Assembly: GCA_002286715.1 (NCBI GenBank)
Contig: NSJX01000021.1
Location: 131,905 to 195,904, forward strand
DNA: 64,000 nt
Direction of reading: 5' to 3'
Source: Dentipellis sp. KUC8613
Lineage: Eukaryota; Basidiomycota; Agaricomycetes; Russulales; Hericiaceae
Shown here: positions 50,001 to 64,000 of the stretch, in pieces
Numbering within the stretch: position 1 is the stretch's first letter
How the letters are laid out: each line of letters starts with the position of its first letter
Translations under genes and position numbers: made by a program
The notes under the pieces: generated by a model
Seen by the model: only the letters and a program-made list of their open reading frames with translations
Told to the model about the DNA's origin: nothing
The model's database searches: none

Positions 50001-53000
50001 GTGTGCTATAGAAGACCTTGGTATACGCGTCAAATGACTGTAATTCGACGTGAAACGTACCTATGAAAAGCCCCAGGGAAACGATTTTTGAACTGAATGC
50101 TAGTGCCTGCCTGCCTCGTTACGACATGGCACGGTGAACCCCTAAGAATTGAACATCAATCGAATTGTAGCGCGGCTGAAATGCTCAACATGAGGATGTG
50201 AGAGGGGTAAGTGCGCACTGAGCAACCCGCACCCGGCCCGGCGACGAGCGTGGACAAGCGCCCACGCACGTGCCCACACTGGCAGAAAGTATGCCTCCAG
50301 CCTGGAAACTCGCCAGTGTTTTCCTGTCAAACGCCCTTCAGCAAGACAGCATTGCCTGTAAAAGCGGCTTCACTTTATCGACGGGCTCAATGTCAATTTT
50401 GAACGTTTTTGCTTTTTCTCATGCGCTCTGCCTCCCCATCCGGACAATCGTAATCATACACTGATAGAGATACACGTACAGATCCCCATCCACCTCGCAT
50501 CTCAGCTAAAATCCCGCACTGACATCTCAGACCATGGACGTACGCGACGGGCCAGAAACTGTCCGCTCCTCGACCTGCAGCGTCGCAGACGTCGCCGCAG
50601 AAAGCTCGCTCTCCTCCGAGTCAAAACCCGAGTCGCACGGCCGCTCCGCAGGGACGAACGTCTCGATGACATACGACTCGGACGGGGCGCCGTGGTCCGC
50701 GAACGTGCCCACGGGCTGCTTCTTGACGTTGAGCACGACCTCGCGCATGCTGAGGAACAGGTGCGACCCGAGGATCGAGGGCAGGGCGCAGGACCAGCTG
50801 CAGGGTGGGATGTCGGATGAGCCTTAGACTGCGAGTTTGGGGGATGGATGGTGGGAGGGACGACGTACGGCATGATGATGTTGACGTACCGGTTCTCGTG
50901 CGCCCAGATTACGGTGTTGACGGTCAGCTCTGCGAAGATGACGAGGAAGTACATCAGGCTGGTCCAAAAATATCAGCATCTGAACACGACGCCACGGCAG
51001 AGAACGCACCTGTCCCGCGCGATAGACTTCACGAGCTTGGGCGTCGTCGAGCCGATCTTGTCTCTCGCGACCAATCCGAACTTCACCATCGCGTCCTCGC
51101 CCCAGGCCTTCCACACGACCAGCATGCACAGGACAGGCTCAAAGACGAGTGCGGGAATCCAGAATAGAGCGTAGATGCTGAAGATGCCTTCGTAGTAGCA
51201 CCCGGTGCTGGTAGACACGACTGGTAAGCCTGGAGAACGATACCAATGACAAGTGAGTGAGACAGATTTGCGGGACAAATGAAGGGATGGCGCACGCGAT
51301 ATGTGCTTCATTGTCACGCCGATCAGGATGATCATGGTGCATATCTCCAGAGCACAGCAGACGGCGAGGAATATGAGAATGCGGCGGCTGCGGTTGTAGA
51401 GCGCGTACACCTAGACTTCAAAGCTCGAATGTGATTCATCAGACGAGGACGAAGATGCCACATACTCGTATCTGGAGAATCACTGTCGGGATCGCATCAG
51501 CGGGATTCTGCAGAAGAGCATGACTGCAAAGCACGGACCTTGCACAGATAGCGTGGTGAGGAGCGTTACAATGTCGTCGCACATGAGGTATATGATACAG
51601 CTTTGCAAGGGAATCAGTTTCAGTCACAGACGGTTGCCGTTGGACGTACACCTACGATTCGGTCAGCTCGCGATATCACTATACCACAGATAGAAAGACG
51701 AACAGAAGGCGATACGATGCCAGCCGGTGCCAAGGGTACTGTGGAGCGGAACATGATTGTCGGCGTACGAGGCGAGCAGTGTGGAGCGACACGCACTCAT
51801 GTCGAAGACCAGCCAGACAAGAGGGAAGAACCGGTTCTAGGCTTCGTGAATATTGCGAAGCGAAAGTCGAAGCTTTTGGCGAAACGTACGAAAAGGTATA
51901 ACCAAAATCCGAAGCGTTTCTTGCCGCCTTGCTTCCATATTACTTCCACCTGTCGAGAGAGTCAACTTCGGCTGCCGACTCTTAGTAGAATGAGACTGAC
52001 TTCTCGGTCGAAGCACGTCCCTGTGGCACATCGTCAGCAGATTTAGTCGGAGGACAGTACCAGTTAGACTTACAATGATCCCAAGCTAACAAACCGAGCG
52101 CGGCCGCTCTTGATTGTTTCCCAATCGCCACTGCACGGCCCGTAGAAAGAACTATATAAATCATTCCGAACACACTCAAGTTTACAAACTCACGTGCTTC
52201 CCGGTAGGCAACGGGTAATTGAAAATTTGGATCGGACGACATCGTAAAGAGAAGGGCGCGAAAGACCGCACGCAACGTCGGCCGCCACGCTTTTATGTCG
52301 CAGATCAGTTGGGACGGAGCGTCTGCGCGGTCGCGGGAAGAAGCACTGATTGCGACGGAAGCAGCACCCCGGGTGGAACGCGAAGCACGACTATCACGCC
52401 GAAGGACCGTCCGATATGACGCCGTGGGTTCACTTTATCCTTTGGAGGCATGTCGTCCTTCGGAGCGCGGTGCCTGCGTCAAACTTGGTGTTCTTGGGCA
52501 AAGATGCGAACGAGGCAGGCGCGCGACGGTTGCGGCAACGGCGCTTTATGAGTGTGGGACCGGCTCGGACTGCCCGCGTATGCTGACAGCATTTGCGTTC
52601 CCGGCGCCAGTCGTGCTTGCGCGTTCTCAAGAAGGCGACTTTGTGGCCTACAGATCAAGAGGAGCGGCAAAATGGGAGCGCGGGTCCCTAATCATCGGTG
52701 CCGCGAGGCTGCTCTGCGAGATCTGTGGTGCCCTTGTCAACTTTCAGGTTCTGTATACTCAAGATGGCACTATGACCTGGCTTCTGCATCAGAGAAGTCC
52801 TCAGCACCCACGGCCGAGTCAGAACATCTGTCAGAAAACGTGTGGCCGTGACACGACTTGGCGACACGCAATCATTTCGTCATGCGACGTTGTGGCATCA
52901 GCGCCAATAGTCTGCGGGTGCCTGAATTCTAGGAAAAAGCAAGTAGTAAAAAGGGATTCTTGAAGTACGAGAACTCTTCGTCGCGGTACAGCTGGAGTGT

Positions 53001-56000
53001 CTGGGCTTGCCATTAGGAAACTTCTCATCAGACACGAAGTCAGAATCACCAGTTGGTCGTGGCGCCGTGGATGGATCGGTGATTACTTCTGGTCCAATCA
53101 TGTTGCGCACCGTCCTTGGCTCGCAGGGACAGAACAACCGCCCTTTCTGACAAGTGGATATTGATAGATGGACTCCGCCAAGTGTTGACGGAGTTGACGC
53201 TGGTGACGTGTAGGATACTGCGAAATTCAAGAACCATCCATAAATCAGCGCCCAGTCTCTTGGATGCGTCTCACTAGAGGTAGACATAACACTAGTATAC
53301 TTACAATTCCATACCGCGAATTTGGCTTCATCGTGAGGCGGACACGATGCTTTCGTTCCCGTCAGTGCTAGCGTCGTATACGTGTCGAGCACGGACTTGC
53401 ACACCTAAGCGATATGGTTGCGATTTATGGCGCGTAACAGGTGGATGACGACCAAATCCACCTATTTGGTCCAGTGTCCGGATACTCCCAGCTTGATCCC
53501 ACTGGTTCATCGACTAGAACGAGTTCGAACGAGCTGTCTAGTCAACGAGAACAAGAAAAGACATGTAGCGATTTAGATGATATAAATGCACCTGGACATA
53601 CAAAGAAAAGGGTGAACGAAGGCTGACAGTCGCGTGAGCTTACCTCCTTGTCTCGAAGACGCATCATACCGTCCTCACACCAGGCCACCTTTCCCTCGAT
53701 AAAGTCGGTCAAAAAGTGAGCTACCGGTTTCACGTCTGCTAACGGACTTCGAGTGCACACGCAAAACTTGACAGCCAGGTCTCTTCTGTAAGAAAGGAAT
53801 ATGGTCGGGTGGAGGGAGGAAAGCGACCGCGAGGCGGCAAAATCACGCCGAGGCCCCACTTCGCGGTCACGTGATGTGTTGTTTACGCAGGAGAGCGCGA
53901 CATTTTTGAGTGATTCTGGAATCCATAGCATCTAACAAAATTCAAGAGACTATGTATTGGGCTATGGAGCAAGGTAGGACTATAGATAAGCTGAAAAAGC
54001 TCAGTCCTGATTTACTACAAGCTTTTTCCCTTACAGGTCTAGCGCGCAGGACAGCGTGTGTCCGATTTTTTGTATAGCAAAATTGACCCCCTACTGTCAA
54101 GGAAGCCTCCGTACGGCATTCTAGTAGCCCATCACAGGTGTACTAGATGCGCTACACGCCGTGGAAGGGCACAAAGCAAGGGAGGAAGGCGGGCACGTGT
54201 TGCGGCGCGGCAACGCGTTATTTGACACTGTGGGTCCACCTTGTTTGTACAGGGTTGAATTTAAGGCTTGCCGCCTCTCTTTTCTCTTTTCCCTCACGAT
54301 CACGACCATTCACTGATCCCTTTCCCTCTACAGCTCGGCTTTTCCTGTTCGACGCTTCACGAAGGCCTTACGCCCTTACGCATCCACGCACTCAACGCTC
54401 TCTTCAAGAATAGCAACGCTCAAACACTCACAACGATGCTGTCGCTCATCCTCACACTCGCACTCGCTTTCGTTTCGTTCATCTGTTCTGCTTTCGTCAT
54501 TCTTCGTATCATAATTCCTGTCCTTCCTCCTCATCCTTTGAGCAGACGTGTTCCTCCTGTGCGTTCTTATCTTCTGTCATCGAAGTTCAACACTGACCAC
54601 GCACGACAGTCGGAATTCGGTCTCCCTAACTACCGCTCCGTCTCTGCTGCCGACAAGAGCCACGTCTGGCTTGCGTTCTGCGACGTTCTTGCCCTCGCCA
54701 TCTTCGTCTGGCAGGCAGTCTCGGAGTACCTTGGGAATGCGTCAGGATACCAGATTGCGTCGGACCCCGGTGCTGCCACCCGCCTTTGGTTCGCTCTGAC
54801 TGTTCGTCAGACGTGCCTCCTCATCGTCTCTGGCCTCACCCTTCTTCACGTTCGTATGGGTCGCTCAGTGTCATTCGGTGCCAAGCATTGGATCCTCTGG
54901 GCGCCGATGCTCCTCGTCGTCGTCACGTCCACCGCGCTTGCTGGTGTCCTCTCCGGCGCGGGCCTCTCCAGCTTCTTCGTCGGCTACGTTGCGTACTCGA
55001 CCGTTGTCGCTGTGCTCAGCACTGTCTGCTTCGGTTGCCTCATCGCATCCCTCGTCATCATCAAGCGCAATCTCACCGCGATCAACGAGGCCGTCGAGCC
55101 GTGGCCCCCTGTGAAGGAGGTTGAGGAGAAGCCCCGCCCGTCGTTCGCCACGGAGGACATCGACGCCCTTCGTGATGGCAGCTCCTGGATTACTTCTCAG
55201 GCCAGCTCTCACCACGAATCCATCTCGGCGTTCTCCTTCTCGACGCACCATACCCATGTCCAGCATCCCGCGGCCGCCTCCCATCCCTCCATCCCCGCCA
55301 AGTCATCCTTCTGGTTCAACCCTGCCACGCCGTACACTGGTGTTGGCGGTAGCTCCGACAGCGTCCCGCCTGTTCCCCCCATTCCTTCCCCCTACAGGAC
55401 GCAGCCGCTCACCGAGGATCCCGACCCGTTCCGTCGCAGCGAGTCTCCCCATGCAGCCAAGATGCGCATGGGCTCGCAGAGCTCTTGGCTCACGTCAAGC
55501 AGTGGTACGCGCCAGACTGCGTCGGCCTGGTCTTTCCCCACCGAGCGTGCAGAGAGCCCCATCGCACCTGCCCTGGCCTCGACTCAGGACCTCAACTCGG
55601 CCCTTCTCCAGTCCCGGCCTGTCACTCCGGCCATGGCCAGCGCACAAGTCCTCGGTGGTTACGGATATGCTCCATCTAGGGAGAGCTTGGAGCAAGGCAT
55701 CGGTGCTCTCGCGGCTGTTCCTGCCAGCGACATCGATGTTTCTGGGTACCGCATCATTGGATGGCTCGCTAGCATCTGGATTCCTTTGGTGAGTTATCAT
55801 GGCTATTCTCTTGATCGCGCATGACGCTAACGACGACTTCAGGGACTGTCTCTTCCTTTCTTCTTCTCTGTTTCTGCGTCGAGCCCGCAAGCCAGCCAAG
55901 TAATGTCCATCCTCCTTACCCTCAGTGTCACGCTTTCCTCCCCCATCCTCGCTCTCAACATCCTTCTGCGCTCGCCGATGCCGATCATCACTGGTCTCTT

Positions 56001-59000
56001 CGATGTACACTCCGAGCCTCCTTCCATGGTCGCGCGTTCGCCTTCTCCCCAGAGCACTCTTCCTGCTGTCTCCGGCGAGTACAAGCGCAGCGCCAGCGTC
56101 ACCGTCGTCGAAGGCCGCCGCAGCACGGACGTCTGGCTCACCAAGGGCGACGCTGTCGACGGCAAGTCCCGTGTGGGACGCGCCCTCGGCATGCTTGCGC
56201 CCCAGCCCAAGCTGTCCGTGCTTCCGCCCGAGGAGGACAACACGGAGCCCCTCACGCCGCCGCTTCCCATCCAGGATGCGGACGCGCAGACCGTCCCTCC
56301 CACTCCCCAGAGCCAGATCAGCGCGGAGCTCGGCCACACCCGCACGCGCAAGGAGTCGCACGGCTCGTCGCACTTCGGTTCCGCCGACGAGTCGCTGGCA
56401 TTCAACACCCGCATCATGGTCGCCCAGCGCCACTACTCCGCCGTCGCCACGGCCATGGTGCTCCCGCCCTCCCCCACACGGCAGGTCGAGAACGGCACGG
56501 ACGCCCAAGCCGCCCAAGCCGCGCGCCGGATGTCGAACCACCTGCGCACGCACTCCGAGTCGTCCTTCAGCGGCCCGCGCTCGCCCGTGAGCCCGCCTCC
56601 CTCCTCGCCGCTCCCGCCCACGCCGCCCTCCGTCCGGGAGGCGCGCATGCGCCACCGCAAGTCGTACTCCTCCGGGTTCGACTTCGGCGCGGTCGCGGGC
56701 ACGGGCGCGACGGAGATCGACGCGCTCAGCGCGGGCCTGCTCCCGCTGCTCGTCCCCGGCCTGCGCGTCGGCGCGGACACCCAGGTCTCCGACGACTGGG
56801 CGTTCACGGCCGGCACGCTGTCCAAGTCCAAGGGCCGCAAGCACATGTCGCTCGTGAGGGAGCAGGAGGAGGGCCCCGAGCCCGAGTTCGGCGGCTTCAG
56901 CTCCTCGCTCGAGTTCTCGAGCCCGCAGATGCACTCGACGCCTGTGAACAGGAAGGGCGGGGCGAAGCAGAGGTCGGCGGAGCACAAGAGGCACCACTTC
57001 AGCCTGCCGAGGTACGTAGTTGCGCAAATGCGAGATGATTTGATACTGATTTCTTATTCAACAGCTTGAGCCTCGGCAAGGACGGTGTTATGGGCATGGC
57101 GACTTGGAGAAACGAAGTCAACCATGGACCCAAGGGCAAGGAGGGCCTCGCGGCGAGCGCTGTCGACACCCGCCGGAACACGTATACCGGCCAGATGGTC
57201 CCGGCTGTTCAGGAGCCCAGCAAACACGAAAAGCTCCTCGCTGCAACTGCAGGCGCGTCCCTGGCGCGCTCGCCCTCCGGTCGCACGCTCGGCCCGCGAC
57301 CCTCGTCGACAAAGCTCGCCGACCTCCCCACCGGGGTCGACACCGCGCGCTCGTCGCTCGCGACGCTCATTGCCGCGCTCGAGCAGCCCATGGGCCGCCC
57401 GCTTCCGTCCGCGACGTCGGAGGTCACCCTCTTCGATCTCGCCGACGGCTCGGGCCCGCTCGCAGAGAGCACACCGCCGGACTACCGCCGCTACAGCGGA
57501 GCTTCCATGCGCTCGAACCGGTCCAACCGCCGCTCCAGCATCGTGTACAAGAAGTCCGAGGACACCGCTCCCCCCGCCACCATCCGCAACATCAACGTCT
57601 CCCCCATCTACGAACACGACACTCACGCCCCCACTGATGAAAACGCGGCCCCCAGCACCAAGCCCAATACCCCTCCTGGCCGCTTTGCCCAGTGGTCCAC
57701 GCGAGCCGTGCGACCCCTCGTACCCAAGTCAAGCAAGAAATCATCCCTCTCTCCTAAAACCGATTCCAGTTCTCCGAACAACGTAGGCTTCCCCAGCGGA
57801 GGCCTGCGCCCGCTCTCGCTGCTGCAGGACCGCAACGGCGCGAGCGCCAGCATCCAGCCGCTGTCTCTCGGGAAGAAGACGAAGCAGAAGCAGCCCGCGG
57901 CGGAGGACGCAGAGAACGCGGCGCCATCTCCTGGGAAGATGGAGAAGACGAGGAAACGGCTGCGCTCGTTTAAGCTTGCAAGGTCGGATACGACGAAGGA
58001 GCGCGCGATATTGAGGGAGAGGGAGGTGCTGCCGGATGTGGTCGTGCGCCCGCCATCGCAGGCTCAGCCCTCGACCGCGCATACTGGATATCCGTTTGGG
58101 TTCCGATAGGCGATGGTGATTAAATCCTATACCCCCGCGTTGAGTGTTTATGTTTCGTTTGTTTTGGGTCATGACGTTTTTGTCGCGTTGCGGTGTGGTG
58201 TTTGGCATAGGACGCCTGGCTCCCTACTGACGCTTTTTCCATGATCTGCTCTCGAACTTTTCCTTTCGCTTTTGTTCTCTGCTTTTTGCTCTTACATTTT
58301 TTCAAGTTCCGCTTTCGTTCCTCGTCCGTCGTCGAGTCTTAGTTTTGTTCTGTTCTGCTTCGCTGTATCGCCGTTTCGCCGTTTGCTTTTGCGCAGTGCT
58401 GTCTACGAACGATATCGCCCACGCTTATTCTTGATCATGCTATGCCTCGACACCGCTGTCTCTGATGTCTCAAGTTTTCTCTCGATCTCTCACGTCTCTC
58501 TCTGATCTACGTATATGCTCTCTATGCTTCCATCTTTATATAGCTCTAGCTTTCTGTTCCTTACTGACTTATTGCCTCGTCTTGGTACGTACCTACGCTC
58601 CGTTCTCGATGAACAGTTGCTTTCTTTTTGCTACTTGCTGCAATAGTACTCGTCTCCAGCATGCTGGAAGCATTACTATCGAAATCCAATTTCCCTTCTA
58701 TCCAACGCCTTCGTGCCTAAGTTCACATTCAAAATTTTACCAAACCGCAGAATTCGTGAGCCGGGAGCAGCGAATGATGCATGGTATTACTAGCTAATGC
58801 ATGGGTTACAATAAATGAGAATGGGGATCCTGCGGTACGGTACGATGCGATGTGGTGCGATGCGACGTGATATACTATATGCTACACTCTAGATACTAAT
58901 GCCCGGCCGCACCAATGCCCAGCCTCCGATATCAATATCTATCTAACACGAAAGTCAAAAAAGAAAAAGAAACGAAAACGAAAGTATAAACGACAGCGAC

Positions 59001-62000
59001 GGAAGAAAGCAAAAGAAAAGCACAGGCGGCGAGCACCTACAGGAACGGCACGTTCTGCATCTCGCCCGCCGCAAAAAGGTCCTCGTCGAACGCCTGCTCC
59101 GCCACCTCCTCGCTCACCTCCTCGTGCGGGTACTCGCCCCCGTCGCCGTCGCCGTCGCCGTCCTCGTCCCCGCCCGCGCCCGGCCCAAACTCCAGGTCCT
59201 CGTCGTCCGAGAACGACGCGCGCGAGCCGGGCAGGGACCCCGGCATGCTCGTCATGCTGCGCGTCCGTGTGCGCCGCCCGCGCTTGCCGCCCTCGAGGTC
59301 GTCCTCGTCCCCGTCTTCGCCCTCCGAGTTGAAGTACGTCGCAGACGAGGACTGCGGGCTCGGGCTGCGTGATGGGAGCGCGAGGCCCGCAAGCGTGCTG
59401 CTGAGGCGCTCGAGGCTCGAGAGCTGGCGCAGGCGCGACTCCTTGTCCTTGTCCGTGTCGTTGACGAGCTGCCGCCCGCGCGCGGCCGGTGGCGGCGAGC
59501 GCGAGCCGGGCGTGCTGCTGCGCAGACTGAAGTTGCGCAGGCGGGCGAATGCGCTGACGTTCGAGCTCTCCGAGCGCGCGCTGAGCGCGGGCGACGGCGG
59601 CGTGAGATCCGGGAGCGGGAACTCGGGCAGCGGCGTCTTCCAGTAATTGTTGTCGGTGAACTCGGTCTCCCATTTGTGCTGAATGGGTGGGAACATCTGG
59701 TCGACGAGGTCGGTCATGTGGATGTAGCTTGCGACGGAGCTGCGGATTGTAGTGTTAGGATACGAAGACGGGGACTGGACGTGCGGTAGTACATACGGGG
59801 ATTTGTATCCAGCAAGCTCGAGCAACTCCATCTTCACCTCGCCGTTGGAGTCGATTGTGAAAATCCGTGAGCTGGGCACGTTCACGCTCCGGTATGATAG
59901 CGCATCGGTGATGCGGTTGCCAAAGCCAGCATAGAACGGGCTCGGCGCCGTCTGCCCAAACAGACGCTGGATGTCGCGCAAACAGGCCATCTTGAACACC
60001 TCAGGTTTGCGCATGATGACCTCCCTAGGACACATGAGCACCTTGTCCATCTAGAAGATAAAAGGACACATACCTGTGTAAGGATGCCATGAGCCGGTCA
60101 GGACTCATGATCACCGGGCCTTCAGGCAGCTGATAGTCATTCTGCTTGATACCCTGCAGGTAATACCGCGTCGAGTCGGCTTGTCCAATCGCGCGCGACG
60201 TGAGGTACATGATCTTGTACCCATTTCGACAGATGTCGGTGTACAATTTCGCGACACCGAGGTGGGTCCAGTCGCGCCCGATCATGGTGAAGACATGGCC
60301 CAACGCGTCTGACCTGCAGCAGAACGGTTATTAGACCACAGACAGTCGACAGCAGTGAGTGAAAGACTTACTTCGTAATTGTACCGTCAATGTCGGAGAT
60401 GACGATGGAGTCTGTAGACTCCCAGACGAAGATGCGCGCTGTGCATGCCACGACGCCTGTTGTGGATAAAGAGAATGTGATGGTGTTCGCACCAGGCTGC
60501 AAGTCGAGGCTTTTCTACAAGAGAAGTGAATCTTTGAGGACCTGATGTATGACTGGGAAAGAGCAGTATCACGCACCAGCTGGTCCGAAGTCAACCGCAG
60601 CGTCTTCGCGAATTTCTTCCCGGGACCTGCTTTGGGCTCTTCAGCCGCAGATATCTCCTCAGGTGGCGTCTCAGCAGCAGGCGTCACCGCAGGGGCAGAT
60701 GCCGAAGGCTCTTGTTCAAGTTCTGCCGATGCCAGGCCCGTAGCGAGCGTCTTGCTCCGCTTCAACGTCTCCTGGGGCAACGTCAGTTGGGCGCAATCGT
60801 AGACGACGACTAATCGCTCACCACTTCCACCGGCTCCGTATTATAGGGCTTCAGAAACGGCCGCGTTGGCTCCGGCGGGCCATTCCGCCTCCGGTCGTCC
60901 ACACTCTGTGTCCGCGTCTTATTCCGCCTCCACCACCGCACCCACGACGTGCGCCCTGCGCCCTCAGCAGGGCGCGGCTCCAGCTGCCCAGATCTCGGAC
61001 CCTCTCCCTCCGACAACGGCTCCTCGTCGCTCTTCGGCTCATGCTCGATCTCCGGCTCCGGCTCCGACACGACGCCCTTCTCTTCCTCCATGTCCAGCAT
61101 CGGCGGCAGGCTCTTGCTGCGCTGAAAGTCGACTGGGCTGCCGCTGGCCTCGCTCTTCTCGCCCTCGGGCCCGGAGAGATCAGACTCGCCCTCGAGCTCG
61201 GCGATGTCTGCGTGCTTGTGCTTGTTCGGGAACTGCGCGGTCATGGGCGATTTCTGCGGGAAAGCGCCCCATTCCCAGCTGTATTCGTCTGGCGCGGAGG
61301 AGGAGGGATGCAGGCGGGGTGGTGAACCGGGGAGGGGCTCGGAGGGTGCGCGGGGGAAGGGTACGGCGCGGGGGCTGGAGGGAGGCGAGGGCGCGTGGAT
61401 TTGGAGTTTCGGGGATGGCGGGGCGCTGTGTTCGGTAGGTGCTTCGGTATTTCGGGAGGTGGAGGGGAAGGGTACGACACCGGAGGAAGGTTCTGCTTGC
61501 TCCGACGATGGTTGAGCTCGAGAGCCTACTTGTTCTGAGTGATATCCCGACATATCAATGACGACATCTGGACAACATTTCATAGACTATCAATATATTT
61601 GGAGAGGACGTAAAGGCGGCCTGCTCACCGCCGTTGTCAAGGATATCGGGTATGCGAATGTCCTCCTCGCGCACCTGGGGCAATGCCTCGTCGCCCGTGT
61701 CCTCAGGAATGCCATTCTGCGTAGGACCGTCCGTCCTTACACCGGAACGATACATCATACTGCTCGCGACATTCTCAGCAGCCTCGACGCGATCCGAGAG
61801 CTGCGCCTGCTTCTCGCGCTCCTGCTCAACGACCGCCTTCACGACCGCCTTGCCGAAATTCGCTGTACGTCCAAGCAGCGTGTCTCGCTCGCCCTCGGAT
61901 TCTTGCTCATTCGCAGGCTCGGAGTCAGGTTTCGCTAATGCGATACCTGACGGTGCGGGTGGGGTCTGCTGCTCCGCCTTCGTTTCTTCTTCGACCTCGG

Positions 62001-64000
62001 CGGATGGTCCAGGCTCTGTGCCCGCTGACGCGTTCAGGTCGAGAAACTCAGGCTCGGGCGCCTCCTTCGCACCGAACCTGCCCGTGTCCTCGGGCGCTGC
62101 GGGTACGGGCTGCGTAGGCTGCAGGAGTGGACTGGTGATGAGGTCATCGGGGACGTCGCCCTCGGTCTCGAAGATGAAGAAGGCCTCGCCGGCGTCGCCG
62201 ATCTTCATGGGAAACGGTACGGGCTTGCCATTTACGGTGATGTTCACCTGCGGGGTTTGGGGTGGGTAGGTCAGCACATTTCGACTTGCGGCGCGGGAGT
62301 TTGGCAACGGTGGACGCGCAGGTTGGGGTAGAGGTGCGCGCCGACTTTTGTAGACGGTGGTTGTGGCTGAGACAGGGCGCAGACACGCACCTTCTTCTCT
62401 GCGGGCCTCAGCACCTGCCACTTCCCAAACCTAACGTGAAATGGCGAGCATACGAGCTCCGTCGCGCCTTCTCCACTGGGCGCGGGTCTGCGTACTACGA
62501 CGACATCGATCGCGCCGGTGAGCGTCGCGGGGTTGAGCGGCGGGAGCTCCTTGTAATACTGGTACGGCGCGCTGATTGCATTGACGGCGCCCCAGAGGTA
62601 GTTCATCGACGGTGGGCGTCGGGGGGATGGTGGTGGTCGACGAGGAAGAGGTGGGGGCACTTGCCCGTGAATTACGACCTATGGGGCGGCACGTGCTTTG
62701 GGGAAGCCACGTGCGCGCGTTCTATCTCTGAGCTCGACTCTTTCGACGAATCGAAATACTCGAATTCTCCCGTGTTCCGCGCCGCAGGCCTGCACACCGA
62801 CAGGCGCGCAGGCATATGGCGTGTCATAGGGTCGGTGTGCTATCTTGGCTTGTCCCATATGATTTTGCTGTGGGGTGACCCGTGTGCAAGTTCATCGCAT
62901 CAAGAGCTGAAGCGCTCAACTCTTGTCCCGGTTGACCCGGTGGTAGGTACGTTGCCCAGGTGAAGGATCGTCGGCTTGTTCGATTGTCATAAAAGGCGGC
63001 AGAAAATGTCTCGTCGAAGATGGTGAGCTGGAACGACAGCCTAGCAGCCGTTCACAAGTACGACCCCCAGGTGACAGTTTTGCGGCATCAGGACATTGTC
63101 TGACACATTTGTGTAGATTACTCGTGTCCCCGATGAACCCCGCAGACCCAGCCAGCTTTAACCACAGGACGGAGCGCCTTTCGACTGGGCGCACGTATCA
63201 TTTTGTTGATCAGAAACCTGATAGCTATGATCCCGAGACGACGCGCACGATTCTCTGCGTGCATGGGTTCCCCGACTGCTGGTACGTGGATCTCGTCGTA
63301 TTCACAAATGAAGTTGATACATGTAGACGTCGCCGAATCCAGGTACGGCTGGCGCTACCAGATCGGACCCTGGGTCAGCAAGGGATACCGCGTTGTCGTG
63401 CCAGACATGCTGGGCTACGGCGGCACAGACAAGCCTCATGACTTCAACGAGTACACGACGAAGCGCTTGTCCGACGACTTGGCTGCCCTACTCGACGTAA
63501 TTGGTGTCCAGAAAGCCGTGAGTGTTCCTTTGGGGATCATTCTGATGAGCAGAGCTGTAACGTAGCACAGGTGATCATTGGACACGATTGGGGAGCCTAC
63601 ACCGTATCTCGGTTCGCACTCTGGCACCCCAGCAGACTGCTGGCGCTCGCAATGTACGTGTGATACTTGTGGCTGTACCACGAAGACTGATGTCCCATAC
63701 CAGGCTAGCCGTGCCTTACCGTCCCCCCGCATCAGCCTATGCATCGCTCGAGGACATCGTAAAACAGGTACCTCAATACGGCTACCAGCTTTACTTCGCC
63801 GATCCAAGCTCGACCAAAGAGATCGAAGACAATGTAACGAGTCTTCATATCCGTTTCAATGTCCAGAGCGTCGGGCTTACGCTGTCTTAGCTTTCGCACT
63901 TCTTGGACCTCATGTATGGTCGGCTCCGCTCAAGCAAGCGCTTCGTAGTCAAAGGGAACCTAAGGGAGGTTCTTCTCACGAAAGACGGAGTTCCTACAGG

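Overview
The window is eukaryotic nuclear DNA from a filamentous basidiomycete, most likely an Agaricomycete such as a wood-decay polypore. The evidence is dense short introns (about 45-75 nt, GT...CTGAC/CTAAC...AG), intron-containing tRNA genes, TATA-driven secreted-protein genes, and families typical of these fungi: fungal-type protein kinase, sedolisins, DUF6533-like membrane protein, F-box/LRR-like protein, Uds1, TIP41, Tls1/C9orf78 and lipin. Exon boundaries were joined by hand from splice signals and checked for reading frame. No rRNA, CRISPR array or bacterial-style operon is present.

Layout: 1-11.8 kb holds a fungal-type kinase (-), an unrecognised 206-residue protein (+) and a coiled-coil Uds1-domain septation protein (-), separated by gene-poor DNA. 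11.8-17.7 kb has two tandem sedolisin (tripeptidyl-peptidase-like) genes with a tRNA-Leu(CAA) between them. 18-23.7 kb has three intron-bearing tRNA-Ala(AGC) genes, an inverted-repeat (foldback) element carrying an assembly gap, and two tandem AIF/AMID-like FAD oxidoreductase genes. The oxidoreductase genes lie in a ~2.2-kb duplicated unit and share upstream GATA palindromes. 24-28.8 kb has an unrecognised disordered protein (-) and a divergent TIP41 / Tls1 pair. 29-47 kb is a secretory region: a third sedolisin, a small secreted protein, an F-box/LRR-like gene and three paralogous Ser/Thr/Pro-rich secreted proteins sharing a distinctive C-terminal exon. 47-54.4 kb is mostly empty apart from a DUF6533-like membrane protein and a doubtful fragment. 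54.4-64 kb has a large predicted 7-TM protein with GPCR-like topology, lipin/PAH1 phosphatidate phosphatase, and the 5' part of an epoxide hydrolase cut by the window end.

How the genes relate: the three sedolisins and the secreted proteins suggest an extracellular protein-degradation and cell-surface neighbourhood. TIP41 (TOR signalling), Tls1 (splicing/heterochromatin) and lipin (lipid synthesis) are housekeeping islands between these accessory blocks. The strongest candidates for something new are the three-member secreted family with a conserved dibasic-preceded C-terminal peptide, the paired GATA motifs of the AIF-like duplicates, and the 7-TM protein.
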